Notes: a model not told the origin generated them from the letters alone. Positions 54,123-64,000 are shown, counted from the first letter of the stretch. The stretch is 64,000 nt of DNA from Diplonema papillatum (GCA_030068145.1 JAPJBO010000475.1:108276-172275), one strand, 5' to 3'. Translations and numbers: made by a program.

Positions 54123-57100
54123 CCACCACCCCTTTGCCAGTAAAAAACTGCCCCACCGCGTGTGCAACCTTCTGAATCAACTCAGGGGTTGCCAGCGACG
54201 AGGGTTCAACACGTGATGGGAGGTCCGCCGGATTATCTCCGGATTTGACCCACTGGATTGTCCACGTACACCCCATCCTTTTCAGGATGTTTAACACGCG
54301 CATCACTGCGCCGTTGAGCACCTGATTCTGGACGCACATCCGCTTCCTAGTCACACCCATCACTGTCGTGTTGTCGACAAGAATCTCCAGGTGTGTATTC
54401 TGGTACTTTGGTGGCAGCCGTGCCAGGGTTTCACCCAGCGCTGTTGCCTCCAGAATGTTGATGTGCCTTCCAGACTCTTCCAGGTTCCACTTATCTCCCA
54501 TGATCGTCAATTCTGTGGTTGACCTGTCCACTACCACACCTCCCCAACCAGACAATGACGCATCCACAAATATTGTTGCTGTCGGATTGCCTATGACAGG
54601 CCTGATGATCCGCGTTTTGCCAATCGCTGCGCTCCACTTCGCCAACTCCCTACGCACCGACGGTGGTACTGACACCGTCTCCTCACCCATCCGTGTTCCT
54701 TGGTTGAGACTATTAGTTACACGCCGTAAGAATTTTAATGCAAACCAGTATTCTCCTGGTGACACCCCGGCGACTGCACTTGCATGCAACAGCCGGCCTC
54801 CCAGTGTCTCCAAATCGGAAGCATCCACTTGCAACAGATTCGTTCTCTTTATTTTCAATACTAATCTCTCTGCCGGGGTTACTGCCCGGGCCACGTGGTC
54901 GAAGACTACACCCAAAAACTCATACCGGGTTGCCGCATCCACGCTGTCGGCTTCCTTCCACGTGAGACAGCATTCCCTTGCAACTGCGTCCAGACGGGTT
55001 GTTTCCTTCATCACGGCAGACCGACATCCCGTGTATCGAATGTTATCGATCCACACGTGGGTTGTGACGTTTCTTGCCATGAATGTGTCCTGCACGTAGG
55101 CTGGATCCCCCGCCGCAGCTGCTGCAAGAGTATGCATGATCTCCGGGGAGCAGGAATGCCCCATGGGCAGTCGCGTCAGCTCGAACCACTCTCCAGCATC
55201 TGTCACAAACCTGAACAAATGCCGTGACTCCGCGGGAATTTCTATCGCATAGAACCCCGTCCGGAAATCCCGTGCACTTCCGCACTCATTCAACACTGCC
55301 GGCAGGTAGCTCGACACATGTCCTAAGGGTACTTCAGCCTTGTATCCCGCTTGCTCTGCTAGCTCGTTCGCTTGTTTTGTCCACAGGATAAAGCGCTGTC
55401 TCAACCCTGTTGGCTTTTCCTCTATCACTGTAAAGGGTACATTTTGCAGCGGGCCAGGGCCCTTGGCCGGACATGCTACACCACAACTCACGAGTTCGTT
55501 TGCGTGTTTTAGCTGGAACCTGCTTTCTTTCTGGAGGGTCGCTTCCCCTTCTTGTGGGATAGACGGAAAAAACGTCGTTTTCCAGACTTTATCAAACCGT
55601 ACTCTCTTTGAAAAACGCAACCTTGCGCGCAACTTTTCAACTTTCATAGGTTTCACCGAGGCCACATGCAATGGAGCCTTCCGCTCGTCTTCTGTCTTTG
55701 GTATCCTCGAGCTGTGGGCTCGTCTTGTTATTGAGTGCACGATTTTCACTTTATTCAAAGGAATTGTGTCACTTCTTGTGTTCGCAACGCCCGGGCTAGA
55801 CTTACCGGATCGCCTCCGTACCTGATCGTGACTTGTGGCAGTCCCACCATCGTTGCATGTTTTGCCAAACGGGCGAGTAACTCTTCGGGAATCCTGGCCC
55901 CGGCTGCCACCTTCTTGAAAAGATGTGTTAGTGCTCCTCTCTTCACACTGTGAGCAGAGAACTCCTGCATAACAGGGTTCTCTTTCCATTTCCTTGTTAC
56001 TTCCTCTGTTCCGAGCGCTGTCAGCCTTGTGAAAGGAGCCAGTTTCTCGTACAACTCCGCTATTTCTTTTGTCAAGTCGCCGACCACAACCGTGAACTTC
56101 GACAGGGTGAAAGGATTCGCCCACCTGGAAGCTGTTTTCCATGCAAGAAGTGCGGCAAACCTCCATCTGAGGTTCTGCTGTTGCAGCGCCCATCCTACAA
56201 GAACTTCCTTGGGAATTGGAAACGCCTGTTTCTCTGGTATTGCGGCACCTGCCGCTCTCAACGCACTTGCCAAACTTAAGAGGGATTCGCGGGGCAATCC
56301 AACATGGTGAAACGTTCCCGACAGAGCCTTTGCATAACTCAACTGAGCTTGTGGAGTCACGCCTGTTGCCACCACGAAAAGGGTTGCTGAATTTTGATTC
56401 AAAGGAAGGTTGTTTACACCCGACCACTGCGCGAAACGTCTCCAAAGGTTTTTTCTTTGCGATGAAGTCGCTAGTGCCCACATGCTTCCTACTACTCCAC
56501 GCAGTCGGTGTAAAGCCTCCAGTGTGTTTACATCCTGCTCCTTTCCTCGATTCTTGAAGGGGACGTTCGCCTTTTCGGCGACGTGTCGCAAGACCTCCTG
56601 ACCAAAAATTGTGCTGGGCACGGCCACCCCAACAGTGTTTACTCTTTTCCTTGAGATGGAGAGAGGCGCTTGGCGCTGGAAAGTTGCTTTTTGAGGCCGG
56701 ACGATCTTCACCATTGTCATTTCTGGCACTCTGCAAGTGCGATTTGCGAAAGTTGTTTGCAAAGAAAGGGGAAGACGGACAGAGTTGTGTAAATTGGACC
56801 CTGTTTGAAACTTCGGCACGCATACGGGTTTTAGGAGGGAGACTGACACGTTCGGCGGTGGACAAAGGCTCAGTCAATTTCCTTTTCCACCACCCCCGTT
56901 TCCCGTTCGGCAGGCTCTCCTGCCTGGCTGCCGAGATCTTCACCGCCCACTCCCTCTGCTTACGCGGAACGCTCGCGGCCCCTGCTTGCAGTGAGTCCCT
57001 GACCTCGGTCAGGACCTCCGGGAAGAGTGCAAGTCTGGGGCAGCTGAGCGATGCCGCGCATACGGAATCCTGTGTGGGTGTGATTGTGTGCGGCCCCCCC

Positions 57101-57174
57101 TCGAGGGACCTGGTCAGGAGGGGGAGGCCCTTCATGCCTTCTAGGGTCGCCGCCGCCCCTGCCACGGCCGCCAT
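54067..57174 (-). CDS. DIRS element 2 reverse transcriptase / RNase H
   Basis: One long open frame, with the start taken at MAAVAGAAATLEGM (57174). About residues 1-110 of this start are Ala/Arg-rich. The next 365 residues overlap the recombinase gene in another frame and look unconstrained. The reverse transcriptase follows: RDFRTGFYAIEIP (motif A), FELTRLPMGHSCSPEIMHTL (motif B) and THVWIDNIRYTG (motif C, with Asn for the second catalytic Asp), then YEFLGVVFDH. RNase H follows with TIFVDASLSGWGGVV, HINILEATALGE, LEILVDNTTVMG and VKSGDNPADLPSR. Typical of DIRS-like retrotransposons, which copy through RNA and integrate by a recombinase. Confidence 0.85.
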   Translation of the reverse strand: MAAVAGAAATLEGMKGLPLLTRSLEGGPHTITPTQDSVCAASLSCPRLALFPEVLTEVRDSLQAGAASVPRKQREWAVKISAARQESLPNGKRGWWKRKLTEPLSTAERVSLPPKTRMRAEVSNRVQFTQLCPSSPFFANNFRKSHLQSARNDNGEDRPASKSNFPAPSASLHLKEKSKHCWGGRAQHNFWSGGLATRRRKGERPLQESRKGAGCKHTGGFTPTAWSSRKHVGTSDFIAKKKPLETFRAVVGCKQPSFESKFSNPFRGGNRRDSTSSVELCKGSVGNVSPCWIAPRIPLKFGKCVESGRCRNTRETGVSNSQGSSCRMGAATAEPQMEVCRTSCMENSFQVGESFHPVEVHGCGRRLDKRNSGVVRETGSFHKADSARNRGSNKEMEREPCYAGVLCSQCEERSTNTSFQEGGSRGQDSRRVTRPFGKTCNDGGTATSHDQVRRRSGKSSPGVANTRSDTIPLNKVKIVHSITRRAHSSRIPKTEDERKAPLHVASVKPMKVEKLRARLRFSKRVRFDKVWKTTFFPSIPQEGEATLQKESRFQLKHANELVSCGVACPAKGPGPLQNVPFTVIEEKPTGLRQRFILWTKQANELAEQAGYKAEVPLGHVSSYLPAVLNECGSARDFRTGFYAIEIPAESRHLFRFVTDAGEWFELTRLPMGHSCSPEIMHTLAAAAAGDPAYVQDTFMARNVTTHVWIDNIRYTGCRSAVMKETTRLDAVARECCLTWKEADSVDAATRYEFLGVVFDHVARAVTPAERLVLKIKRTNLLQVDASDLETLGGRLLHASAVAGVSPGEYWFALKFLRRVTNSLNQGTRMGEETVSVPPSVRRELAKWSAAIGKTRIIRPVIGNPTATIFVDASLSGWGGVVVDRSTTELTIMGDKWNLEESGRHINILEATALGETLARLPPKYQNTHLEILVDNTTVMGVTRKRMCVQNQVLNGAVMRVLNILKRMGCTWTIQWVKSGDNPADLPSRVEPSSLATPELIQKVAHAVGQFFTGKGVVAGGLLQNMQAPRCPPSLV
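55755..56849 (-). CDS. DIRS element 2 tyrosine recombinase
   Basis: A frame of 364 codons lies wholly inside the first half of the reverse transcriptase frame, same strand, shifted reading frame. Key blocks are RKNLWRRFAQWSGVNNLP, TLFVVATGVTPQAQLSYAKA, TASRWANPFTLSKFTVVVGD (candidate first Arg), EFSAHSVKRGALTHLF (H-x-x-R/K box) and LPQVTIRYGGDPVSLARAL (presumed nucleophile Tyr). Tyrosine recombinases of this type integrate DIRS circles without target duplication. The nested recombinase/reverse transcriptase layout is known from DIRS1. The frame is intact, so this element may be young. Confidence 0.85.
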   Translation of the reverse strand: MSVSLLKPVCVPKFQTGSNLHNSVRLPLSLQTTFANRTCRVPEMTMVKIVRPQKATFQRQAPLSISRKRVNTVGVAVPSTIFGQEVLRHVAEKANVPFKNRGKEQDVNTLEALHRLRGVVGSMWALATSSQRKNLWRRFAQWSGVNNLPLNQNSATLFVVATGVTPQAQLSYAKALSGTFHHVGLPRESLLSLASALRAAGAAIPEKQAFPIPKEVLVGWALQQQNLRWRFAALLAWKTASRWANPFTLSKFTVVVGDLTKEIAELYEKLAPFTRLTALGTEEVTRKWKENPVMQEFSAHSVKRGALTHLFKKVAAGARIPEELLARLAKHATMVGLPQVTIRYGGDPVSLARALRTQEVTQFL

Positions 57175-57595
57175 GCTAAACCAGGTTTCTGTCTTGAGGC
57201 ACACTTTTCTGTTCTTTTCACTTACCATGCAGGGTCAAAACCTTGTGTCTTTTTGAAAATGGCCAAAAAAAAAAATTCGGAAAAAAATTGGGTTTTTTGA
57301 GTTTTAAAAGTTTGGAACAAACTCTGCAGTAATTTTTGAGGAAGTTGAGCAAAATTTTTTTTTTCCAAAAAAATTTTTAGGGCTCCATCGGCCCCGCGGG
57401 AGCGTTTTAAAAAGACACAAGGTTTTGACCCTGCATGTTAGCCTGTGTCTCTTCCCCAAGGGAAGATCAAGACAGAAATCCAGTTTGACCTGTATTGGCA
57501 AGTGTGGCCTCAAGACAGAAACCTGGTTTAGCCTGTGTCTCTTCCAAAGGGAAGATCAAGACAGAAATCCAGTTTGACCTGTGTTGGCAAGTGCT
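57175..57595 (-). promoter_or_regulatory. Upstream repeat cassette of DIRS element 2, split by an insertion
   Basis: Read on the minus strand, two and a half units of the cassette found before the Merlin transposases (CAGGTCAAACTGGATTTCTG ... AGAGACACAGGCTAAACCAG ... TTTCTGTCTTGAGG) run up to the presumed ATG. Element copy 13 interrupts them at 57225-57438. Confidence 0.5.
57225..57438 (+). mobile_element. 210-bp inverted-repeat element, copy 13
   Basis: Complete copy with TA on both sides, inserted in the cassette upstream of DIRS element 2. Confidence 0.95.
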
Positions 57596-57752
57596 TATAG
57601 GGGTCATATAGGGGTCATATAGGGGTCACATGGGGGTCATATAGGGGTCTATGGGGTCATATAGGGGTCATATGGGGGTCATATAGGGGTCACATGGGGG
57701 TCATATAGGGGTCATATAGGGGTCATATAGGGGTCATATAGGGGTCATATAC
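57596..57752 (+). repeat. GGGGTCATATA minisatellite
   Basis: About 12 units of GGGGTCATATAG, some with GGGGTCACATG. Confidence 0.95.
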
Positions 57753-57775
57753 ACGACGCACTTGTCATGCACAAT

Positions 57776-57912
57776 CACTTGTTATATAACAAGTGACCTA
57801 ACAAGTGAAAATGTATAACAAGTGCCACTTGTTATATAACAAGTGATCACTTGTTATATAACAAGTGATCAATTGTTATATAACAAGTGATTGCTTGTTA
57901 TAACAAGTGTTT
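57776..57912. repeat. ACTTGTTATATAACAAGTGA palindrome array
   Basis: Five to six perfect or near-perfect palindromes of this unit in tandem. It forms the right edge of the transposon island. Confidence 0.95.
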
Positions 57913-60044
57913 GGTTGCAATTTCATAAGGAACCTGGGGTTTGCACCTACCTACGAGAGAAAATCAGTGATCTGCAAGACACAAGGCTCCACCTGGTCCG
58001 GACAAAAATATCGGGGAGTTTCGGGGAAATTCGGGGAGTTTCGGGGTATTTCCTTTGTGACGACCACTTTCCCTGCAGCCGGGGAGGGGGCTACGCTATT
58101 CTGGCCCTACCTTGCGCAGAGCGGTCCCGTGTTCGGTTATGCCCCGAAGACGAAGATAGAGGCTGAGAAGGAAGGACAGACTGGGAGGTACAGTTTGACA
58201 CGTTTTGACACAGGTAGCTACAGGATCCGCTGCGGTAAAGAGAGCAGGAACCGTTCCACCAGAGGTCGTGCGGGTACAGAGACGATGCTCGTGCTCGAAT
58301 CGCAGTTGGGGACGAACAAGCACGCCTTCAATGATGAGGTCTGGGGGATGGACGTATTTTCCACGTATGGGGAGGAAAGGATCGGACGTGCTGGTGGGAC
58401 GCCTTCGAAGACGGCACCTCCGGCAAGAAAGGACAGAAGAGGGTAAATTTAGTGGGCGGCGGAGACCCAGTGCATGGAGGTGGCGTGCCCAGGCCACCAC
58501 CAAGGACGAGAGAGTGCGCACGAGACATCACAGCTTGAACACCAAGCGCTTGTACTTTGGACACCGAAGGGGAAGCTCGTCTTTACCCCTTGGATCTGCT
58601 TGAACCGAGCACGGCGATCGTCAGAGAGGCCGGGCACGGTGTCCGGTGAAAACGGCTCGATTTGCCTCGGCGAATTGCTCTTCCGGCTCTCCCCAAGAAG
58701 AAGACCCCTCCGCTTTCGCGACAGTCACGAGATACCAAACAAAATCGAAGGAAGGTGCTTGGTAGATCTCGCTCCTGCCGGCGCTTGCGCGAAATTAGCT
58801 GAATTAAACGCCCATTTTATTGATCCAGGTAATCAGCGACCCGCTGCAAGCCCTGCTTGTGCTCTAAGACTCAACTGGCGTCGGGGCCGCGCAAGGTTCT
58901 GAAGCCTCCAAAGCAAACCTGCCCGTTCCAATGCAAATTTACAGAACGCTACACCCTATGAACGAAAAATGAAACACATTCTGCCCAGGAGTGCAGATGC
59001 GGGCTCTGTCAGCAGTGAAGATGATGCCAAGTCATTCTACGATCCATCGAACATTCAACGCCTTGGGAGCATTATCATTGATGATAGGGTGAACGTCACC
59101 CCTCCGTATGCCCCCCTCACCTTCTTTCGCCTTTTGTACCGCATTCTGCGCCAGCTCCACCTACGATGGGAGCGCGGGGTCAACAGCTTCCGCTTCGTTC
59201 TCCAGGTTCAGACCATCAGACCACCGCAGTTAGTAGTCGACGCCAGACACATTTCTTTGATGCGCATCGAACTGTAGCAAAAGGTTGACACCTAAGAACA
59301 ACACAGACCGAATGTTCCTTTTGTCCGGCCGTACCATCCAGACCTCAACCACTTCGCAAGCCGAGGCATGCACGACATTAAGTATGTACCGAATGCTACC
59401 TATCACAGCGCAACTCCGAGGTTTGGTAGTTGAAAATTCTCAAATTTAGCTCTATAGCGAGCTACCCCGCTTTTCTGGGAAGGCCATAGGTACCCCCAAT
59501 CGGGACATTTCTTTCACGATTTTTTCCCAATACAGTTCAACAGGTACCAGGAAAGCCTGCTACACGGGAGCCACGAGCCTGCGGGTCAAGTGGCTACCGA
59601 TTTCCCAAACTAAAGCATCAAGGCTTGGCGCAACTTGGGGCTTGGCGCTCGTGCTGAACACAAGCTCGTCGAGACGGTCAGCCGCAGGGCAGAGCGCGCG
59701 GGGTTGTGGCACCGTGCTGCCTCCGACTCAAGCTTTGCAAGCTGTGGTTGACCGTCACGTTCCTGGACCAGGAGCGGCCTATTTCTTTTTTTCTCTTCTT
59801 CCTCTTTCACACACACATAACGTGGGCGGCGCCGAAGCTTTACCAGCTTCCACCATTTGCCCACTTAACCATGGTTAAGAAGACGACTGAAAGCACAGAC
59901 ACAAAGATAGCTCAAAGCAATTGCAGAATAACACGAAAAGCCTCCAGGCAAAAACCCGTTTTCACATTTCTTCTTCCCAATAAAATTTGGGGGTTTCTGC
60001 GTAGCCAATAAATGACGGTTCGCAAAAACATACACAATCCACAG
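57913..60044. other. No firmly supported gene
   Basis: Two plus-strand frames might be exons: 57964-58446 (containing FPAAGEGATLFWPYLAQSGP and TGSYRIRCGKES) and 58969-59277 (containing SSEDDAKSFYDPSNIQRLGS and FFRLLYRILRQLHL). Neither has a recognised domain, and I could not connect them by phase-matched splice sites. Confidence 0.4.
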
Positions 60045-61297
60045 AGTCGTGCACAAGGTGAACACAGGCCGCCTCAGGTCGCTGATCCCTTCGTCACCGC
60101 TCCGAGTCGCGATCATCTCGTCGAACTCGTTGTTCATATGTGATCTATCAGGCCCAACAAAGCGACTGCTGAAGCTTTCGAAGATATCGCAGATCTTCAC
60201 GCAGATGGACGGCGGATCGACGTCGACACCGGGGCTACACATACTCATCAAGGTGCCTACCGAGCACGATTTGCTGCTGACAATTCCCCCGGATCCGCGC
60301 AATGATGACTCACGTGATTTCATCGAAACCCTCCGTGCGGTGTGGTCCGTGGACAGGTACCGCACTTTCTTCATCGTATTAGCTTCCCTGCACCACGGTC
60401 AGGAACCAGGCCGAGATCCTTAGTGCAGGCGTTATGACGCAGACTGCCAATGTTGCCCGAGCTGCGCGATGAATGCGTCTACAACTCACCATCAGGTATA
60501 AGCGCCGAGGGGACAACTTCCAGCTCCCCCTGACTGCGGTGGCGAAAGGTAAGAAGATTGAAAACTACGCGCAGCTGGAGGACCTCACAGAAGCGCAGGC
60601 GAAGCAGAAGTGTAAGTCATGCCTGATAAAGGATGCCGAGTTATCGGGAATTCACGACCAGCTTCTCGATCTTACCCGCAAACACGGACAAGCCGAAGAA
60701 GAAGCGGGGAAAGTGGCGGGACTCCAGGCCGACGTAGATCGCATGCGGCACTTGACAGCTCAAGCTCATGTCGGCCGAGATATGTACAAAGACAAGTGTA
60801 AGCAGCTAATGTTAGCAGTTGACACCGTGCATGAGGAGCTTGACGAGTGGCGAGACTTTGCTGAGGTTCTCGTAAAGCAGATCCAGCTTCTCAACGCGCC
60901 GAACGACATCCACTATTTGTGCCACCCGCGGAGAGTCGCGCAGCTTGAGTGGCGCCTGGAGCAGGCCGACTTCTACAAGCAGGCATACCTCGACTTGAAG
61001 GCGCAAAAACCGGACCTTGACATGTCGATGGACCGCATGACTCCCCAAGACTCACCAGCCCCCAGCGACGATTCTTTTATTCTTCCAATGGATGATGATG
61101 AACGAAATACGCTCAACCTCGATACCAGCACGGCCAGCATTCCGCAGCGCCCTAACATAGCCGATCTCATCGGTCAGATGCAATCGTCTGCGAGCTCTCC
61201 GACCAGCAAGTCTTCGAATGGTGTCAACAGAGCCATGCGCTCCTTCGCAGACAATATGAAACAGGTCGCGAAAAATGCAAGGAAAATGGACAGCTAG
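60045..61297 (+). CDS. Protein with possible PH-like domain and coiled coil (5' end not found)
   Basis: Exons 60045-60356 and 60496-61297 join in phase (donor GTACCG, acceptor ATCAG). An upstream exon is needed, because 60045 begins in mid-codon after a CAG acceptor; an ATG at 59871 (MVKKTTESTDTK) is a candidate first exon but was not joined. The first exon shows a beta-rich pattern typical of PH-like folds: LRVAIISSNSLFICDLSG, RLLKLSKISQIFTQMDGG, LHILIKVPTEHDLLLTIPP and DFIETLRAVW with a closing helix. The second exon has long coiled coil (about SGIHDQLLDLTRKHGQAEEE onward) and a polar tail with NIADLIGQMQSSASS. A membrane- or cytoskeleton-associated adaptor is plausible, not shown. Confidence 0.6.
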
Positions 61298-62380
61298 TCA
61301 ATGCCCGATGCCCTGTCACCGGCTTCTGAGAAGTACCTCCCCCAGGCCGTAACAGCATCACTGGGCTGACACGGCGGGGAGGGGAAGGGAAGGCCCTCGT
61401 AGCTCAACCACCAAGGGTAGTGTTGCGAACGCACCTGAATCTGCTGACGCAGTGACGTTTCGAGCGAATAAGAAGGTTCAAGAACGAACAAAATGTTGTC
61501 CGAGGACACACATTCTCGCCCTCTGGGTCCAACTCCTCCGTGGCGTGGTACTTCTGATCAACTGTGCCTAGGCGGTGGCCTCTTTCAGTCGCACGGGAAT
61601 CTAATCTGTGGGCTTCAGTCCCATGCTGCCCCGCTTATGGTCCTTCACCGCCGACCACCTCCGCACACACGAGGTCCCGTCCCTGGCCCCGGCGACCGCC
61701 TGCAGTCAGGGCAAAGTTCGACTTATACGCACACGTGACACAACAAACGCATGCAAACCATACATCAACCAATGCATACCAACTCTTCTAGCCCGCCGCC
61801 GATCGAGAGCGAGTACTCGCGCTTTCTTTCTTTCTTTTTTGTGTCTAACAAACGCAATTTGGCAAGAACGAAAACCGATCGATGGCAACGTTACGATCCT
61901 CACTCCGTTAGATGAACAAAACAGAATTGAAGACGTACAAAGGGGGCAGTTCGTGAAAACGCCGCTGCCATCCATACGTGACGAAGCCTACACAGAAAGC
62001 AGCGCTCGCGGGTCAAGCCCAATAACCTGAGTATACCAGAATGCGAAAGGATCGACCGAGAACAACGCTTGCGGAAGCACAGTATTATGATGACAATCAT
62101 GGCAAACACACCAGTATCACTGTCTGACCTTGCCACCTTCGAGCTTTGCATCACGCGACGGTGACGAAGCAGCGTCTGGAGCCAGTATACGCGGTAGAGA
62201 AGGATATATTACCGGTAGCTCCAAAAATGACCAACAATGCAGATGGCGGGGAAATCACTGCAAACGCAAGAAAACAACCAACCAACCCGTCAACCGATAC
62301 ACCATGTGCAAGCGCAAAATAAACCCAGGAAACGGGGCTTGATAACCGGGGGGGCAGGCGTGAAAGAAACAAAAAGGAAG
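61298..62380. other. Intergenic, no feature seen
   Basis: No supported gene or notable repeat in this stretch. Confidence 0.5.
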
Positions 62381-62758
62381 ATGTCGGCCGAGGACGAGCA
62401 CTTGGAGGAGGAGCACGAGGAGTACGAAGAAGCCGAAGAGGAGGTGGCGGAGGAGGAGCCGCAGCACGGCGAGGAAGAGCATGCCCGCGACCGGTCCGCG
62501 CCGGAGCCGGCGCCCGTGGAAGAGGAAGAGGACCTCTCGAAGCACGAGATCGACGAGCTCCGCGCGGCGATGGAGCGGTCGGCGGCGGCCGCGCAGTACG
62601 ACGACATGAAGGCGGCGTGCAAAGACCAGAAGCAGTCGATGGTCCGCTGCGCCGGCGTCCTCGCGAGCCTCGCCGGGCAGCTGAAAGCCGACGGGCGGAC
62701 TGTGCAAGACCGCATCGCGCAGAAGAAGAAGGACCGCGAAGAAATCAGGACCCAGCAG
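62381..62758 (+). CDS. Acidic coiled-coil protein, first exon
   Basis: It starts MSAEDEHLEEEHEEYEEAEE after a purine-rich AAGATG context. About 60 residues are mostly Glu. They are followed by a helical segment (SKHEIDELRAAMERSAAAAQ through RTVQDRIAQKKKDREEIRTQQ). After 126 codons comes a GTATCC donor, and the 33 codons beyond it are Pro-rich and look intronic. Further exons should lie to the right, perhaps beyond the window. The family is not recognised; Glu-rich starts of this kind give no function. Confidence 0.5.
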
Positions 62759-64000
62759 GTATCCATCCCCCGCCCGATGCAAGGCGCCCCTCCCCCCGCG
62801 TTCAAGAGCGAAACCAGAGACAAAGAACACCGCGATGAAAAAAAGAATAAAGAGGAATAGTCCCTCAAGGTTCCAGACCCTACCTGCGGAGTCTTACACT
62901 CCCTGCGACCCTTTTTCCCTTTCCCCTATTTTATTTTACACTTTCTTCGACGAAGACTTGATGCTAGCATCAAACATGCATGCGAGGCAGCGTTCTGCCT
63001 ACACACTAAACTAAGTTTTCTCCCCCCACGAAAGAAACACAGTAGTGAGAAGAGAAGAGAACGAGTGTAAAAGAAGCTGGCAGTAGCACAAACTACCGGG
63101 CCAGCGGAGACCACCGCAAAAAGATCTCTACTGTTTCCTTATCCCTCAAAACCAGCACCAATAACAACGTCCCCCCACGAAAGAAAGAAGAAAAATTGGA
63201 AAAAGGACGAAAAGGAACAAACATTGCATTCCCGCGAAGAAGACTTGATGCTAGCACCAATCGCACGAGAGGCAGTGTTCTGCCTAAAACATTAAGATTT
63301 CCACACCCCTTTCTTATTTTCGTGTTCCTTTTCTATCCAGCATCTTCTCTCTGAAAGACTTGATGCTAACATCAATCGTGCATAGAGGCAGTGTTCCGTC
63401 CAAACATAACTAAAGACTACACTCCACGAAGCAATGTACTTGGTGTGGGTCACAAACATGGACATGGCTAGCCATAACCCATAACGAAAGCGTGCACCAA
63501 TACCCGTAACCATATAGCCCTTTCTTGCTCAAAGAGAACCCATTCATCAACGGTCACACGGAGACCCTAAACCCCGGAATTTTAAGCGAACTTTAACTCT
63601 AAAACCAGTGTTTGTTCGAAAAAGGAGGACTCCTGGAGGCTAATCCTGCAGGGAATACTTGACTAAACTCCTTGAGTTTGTGCTACCACGATTGTGGGAG
63701 TCGGGAGAACCTAACACATCGACCCCCCTTTCGAGAGAAAGGCGAAGAATAACTTTAACTCTAATAACAGTACCTTCTTTTTCCATCTGGGTTGTCAGCT
63801 GCGACTCAAGACTCAACTACACTCCAGTCCGTAACTAATCAAGTGATATCTTGTGAAATTGTATTTTGTGAAGAGCTATTTCGCGAAGCCTAAGGAATTA
63901 ATTATTTTTTCTGACGGGCGCTTCTGGGGGGTTTTTATTTGTTTTTTGCTGGAGTCTGGTGGTGGGCCCGCAGCAGCGTCACCTCCCCTAGCGAGCTCTC
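62759..64000. other. No supported gene apart from the repeats listed
   Basis: This is a possible intron or 3' region of the acidic gene. No frame with domain support was found to the window end. Confidence 0.5.
62950..63405 (-). repeat. Imperfect tandem repeat related to repeat X
   Basis: Three units at about 62950, 63240 and 63350 share ACTTGATGCTARCAYCAA, then GAGGCAGYGTTCTGCCT and AACATTAA-like ends. The hairpin part is the inverse of that in repeat X at 9950 and 24650. Confidence 0.75.

Overview
The window is nuclear DNA of a unicellular eukaryote. It carries cytosolic ribosomal protein genes eL8 and eL37, a TFIID subunit (TAF7-like), a mitochondrial uL24 homologue, short GT-AG introns and several classes of eukaryotic transposon. 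The species cannot be fixed from sequence alone. Tandem identical ribosomal protein genes and a long one-directional gene run would suit an alveolate or another protist, but that is only an inference. Splice donors are strikingly uniform (GTATGC or close to it), and this allowed several multi-exon genes to be rebuilt with matching codon phase.

Region 1, about 1-33,554, is the gene-rich part, and every host gene in it reads on the minus strand: a kelch protein (partial), a Gln-rich protein, mitochondrial-type uL24 with a piggyBac transposon inside one intron, four tandem copies of eL8 separated by large arrays of a 44-bp minisatellite, a TAF7-like factor, an EF-hand/coiled-coil protein with a composite transposon in its intron, eL37, two unrecognised proteins, and an amidase-family protein that lacks most of its catalytic triad. 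Region 2, about 33,555-36,150, shows no gene I can support.

Region 3, about 36,150-57,912, is a transposon island. It holds pieces of at least three DIRS-like tyrosine-recombinase retrotransposons (one with long open frames), two Merlin/ISXO2-type DNA transposons (one with a full-length transposase, one with a perfect 8-bp target duplication), twelve of the thirteen copies of a roughly 210-bp inverted-repeat element that inserts at TA, a 3,005-bp tandem duplication whose junction lies inside one of those elements, and many arrays of short palindromes. Several insertions are nested and can be ordered.

Region 4, about 57,913-64,000, returns to host-like sequence, now on the plus strand: a gene with a possible PH-like fold and a coiled coil, and the first exon of a very acidic protein, followed by a small tandem repeat related to sequences elsewhere in the window.

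The host genes are housekeeping functions (translation, transcription) with no evident shared pathway. The main biological interest is in the mobile elements and repeats: how one short element family has shaped the island, how unrelated transposons carry the same upstream repeat cassette, and how a ribosomal protein gene array is kept homogeneous.
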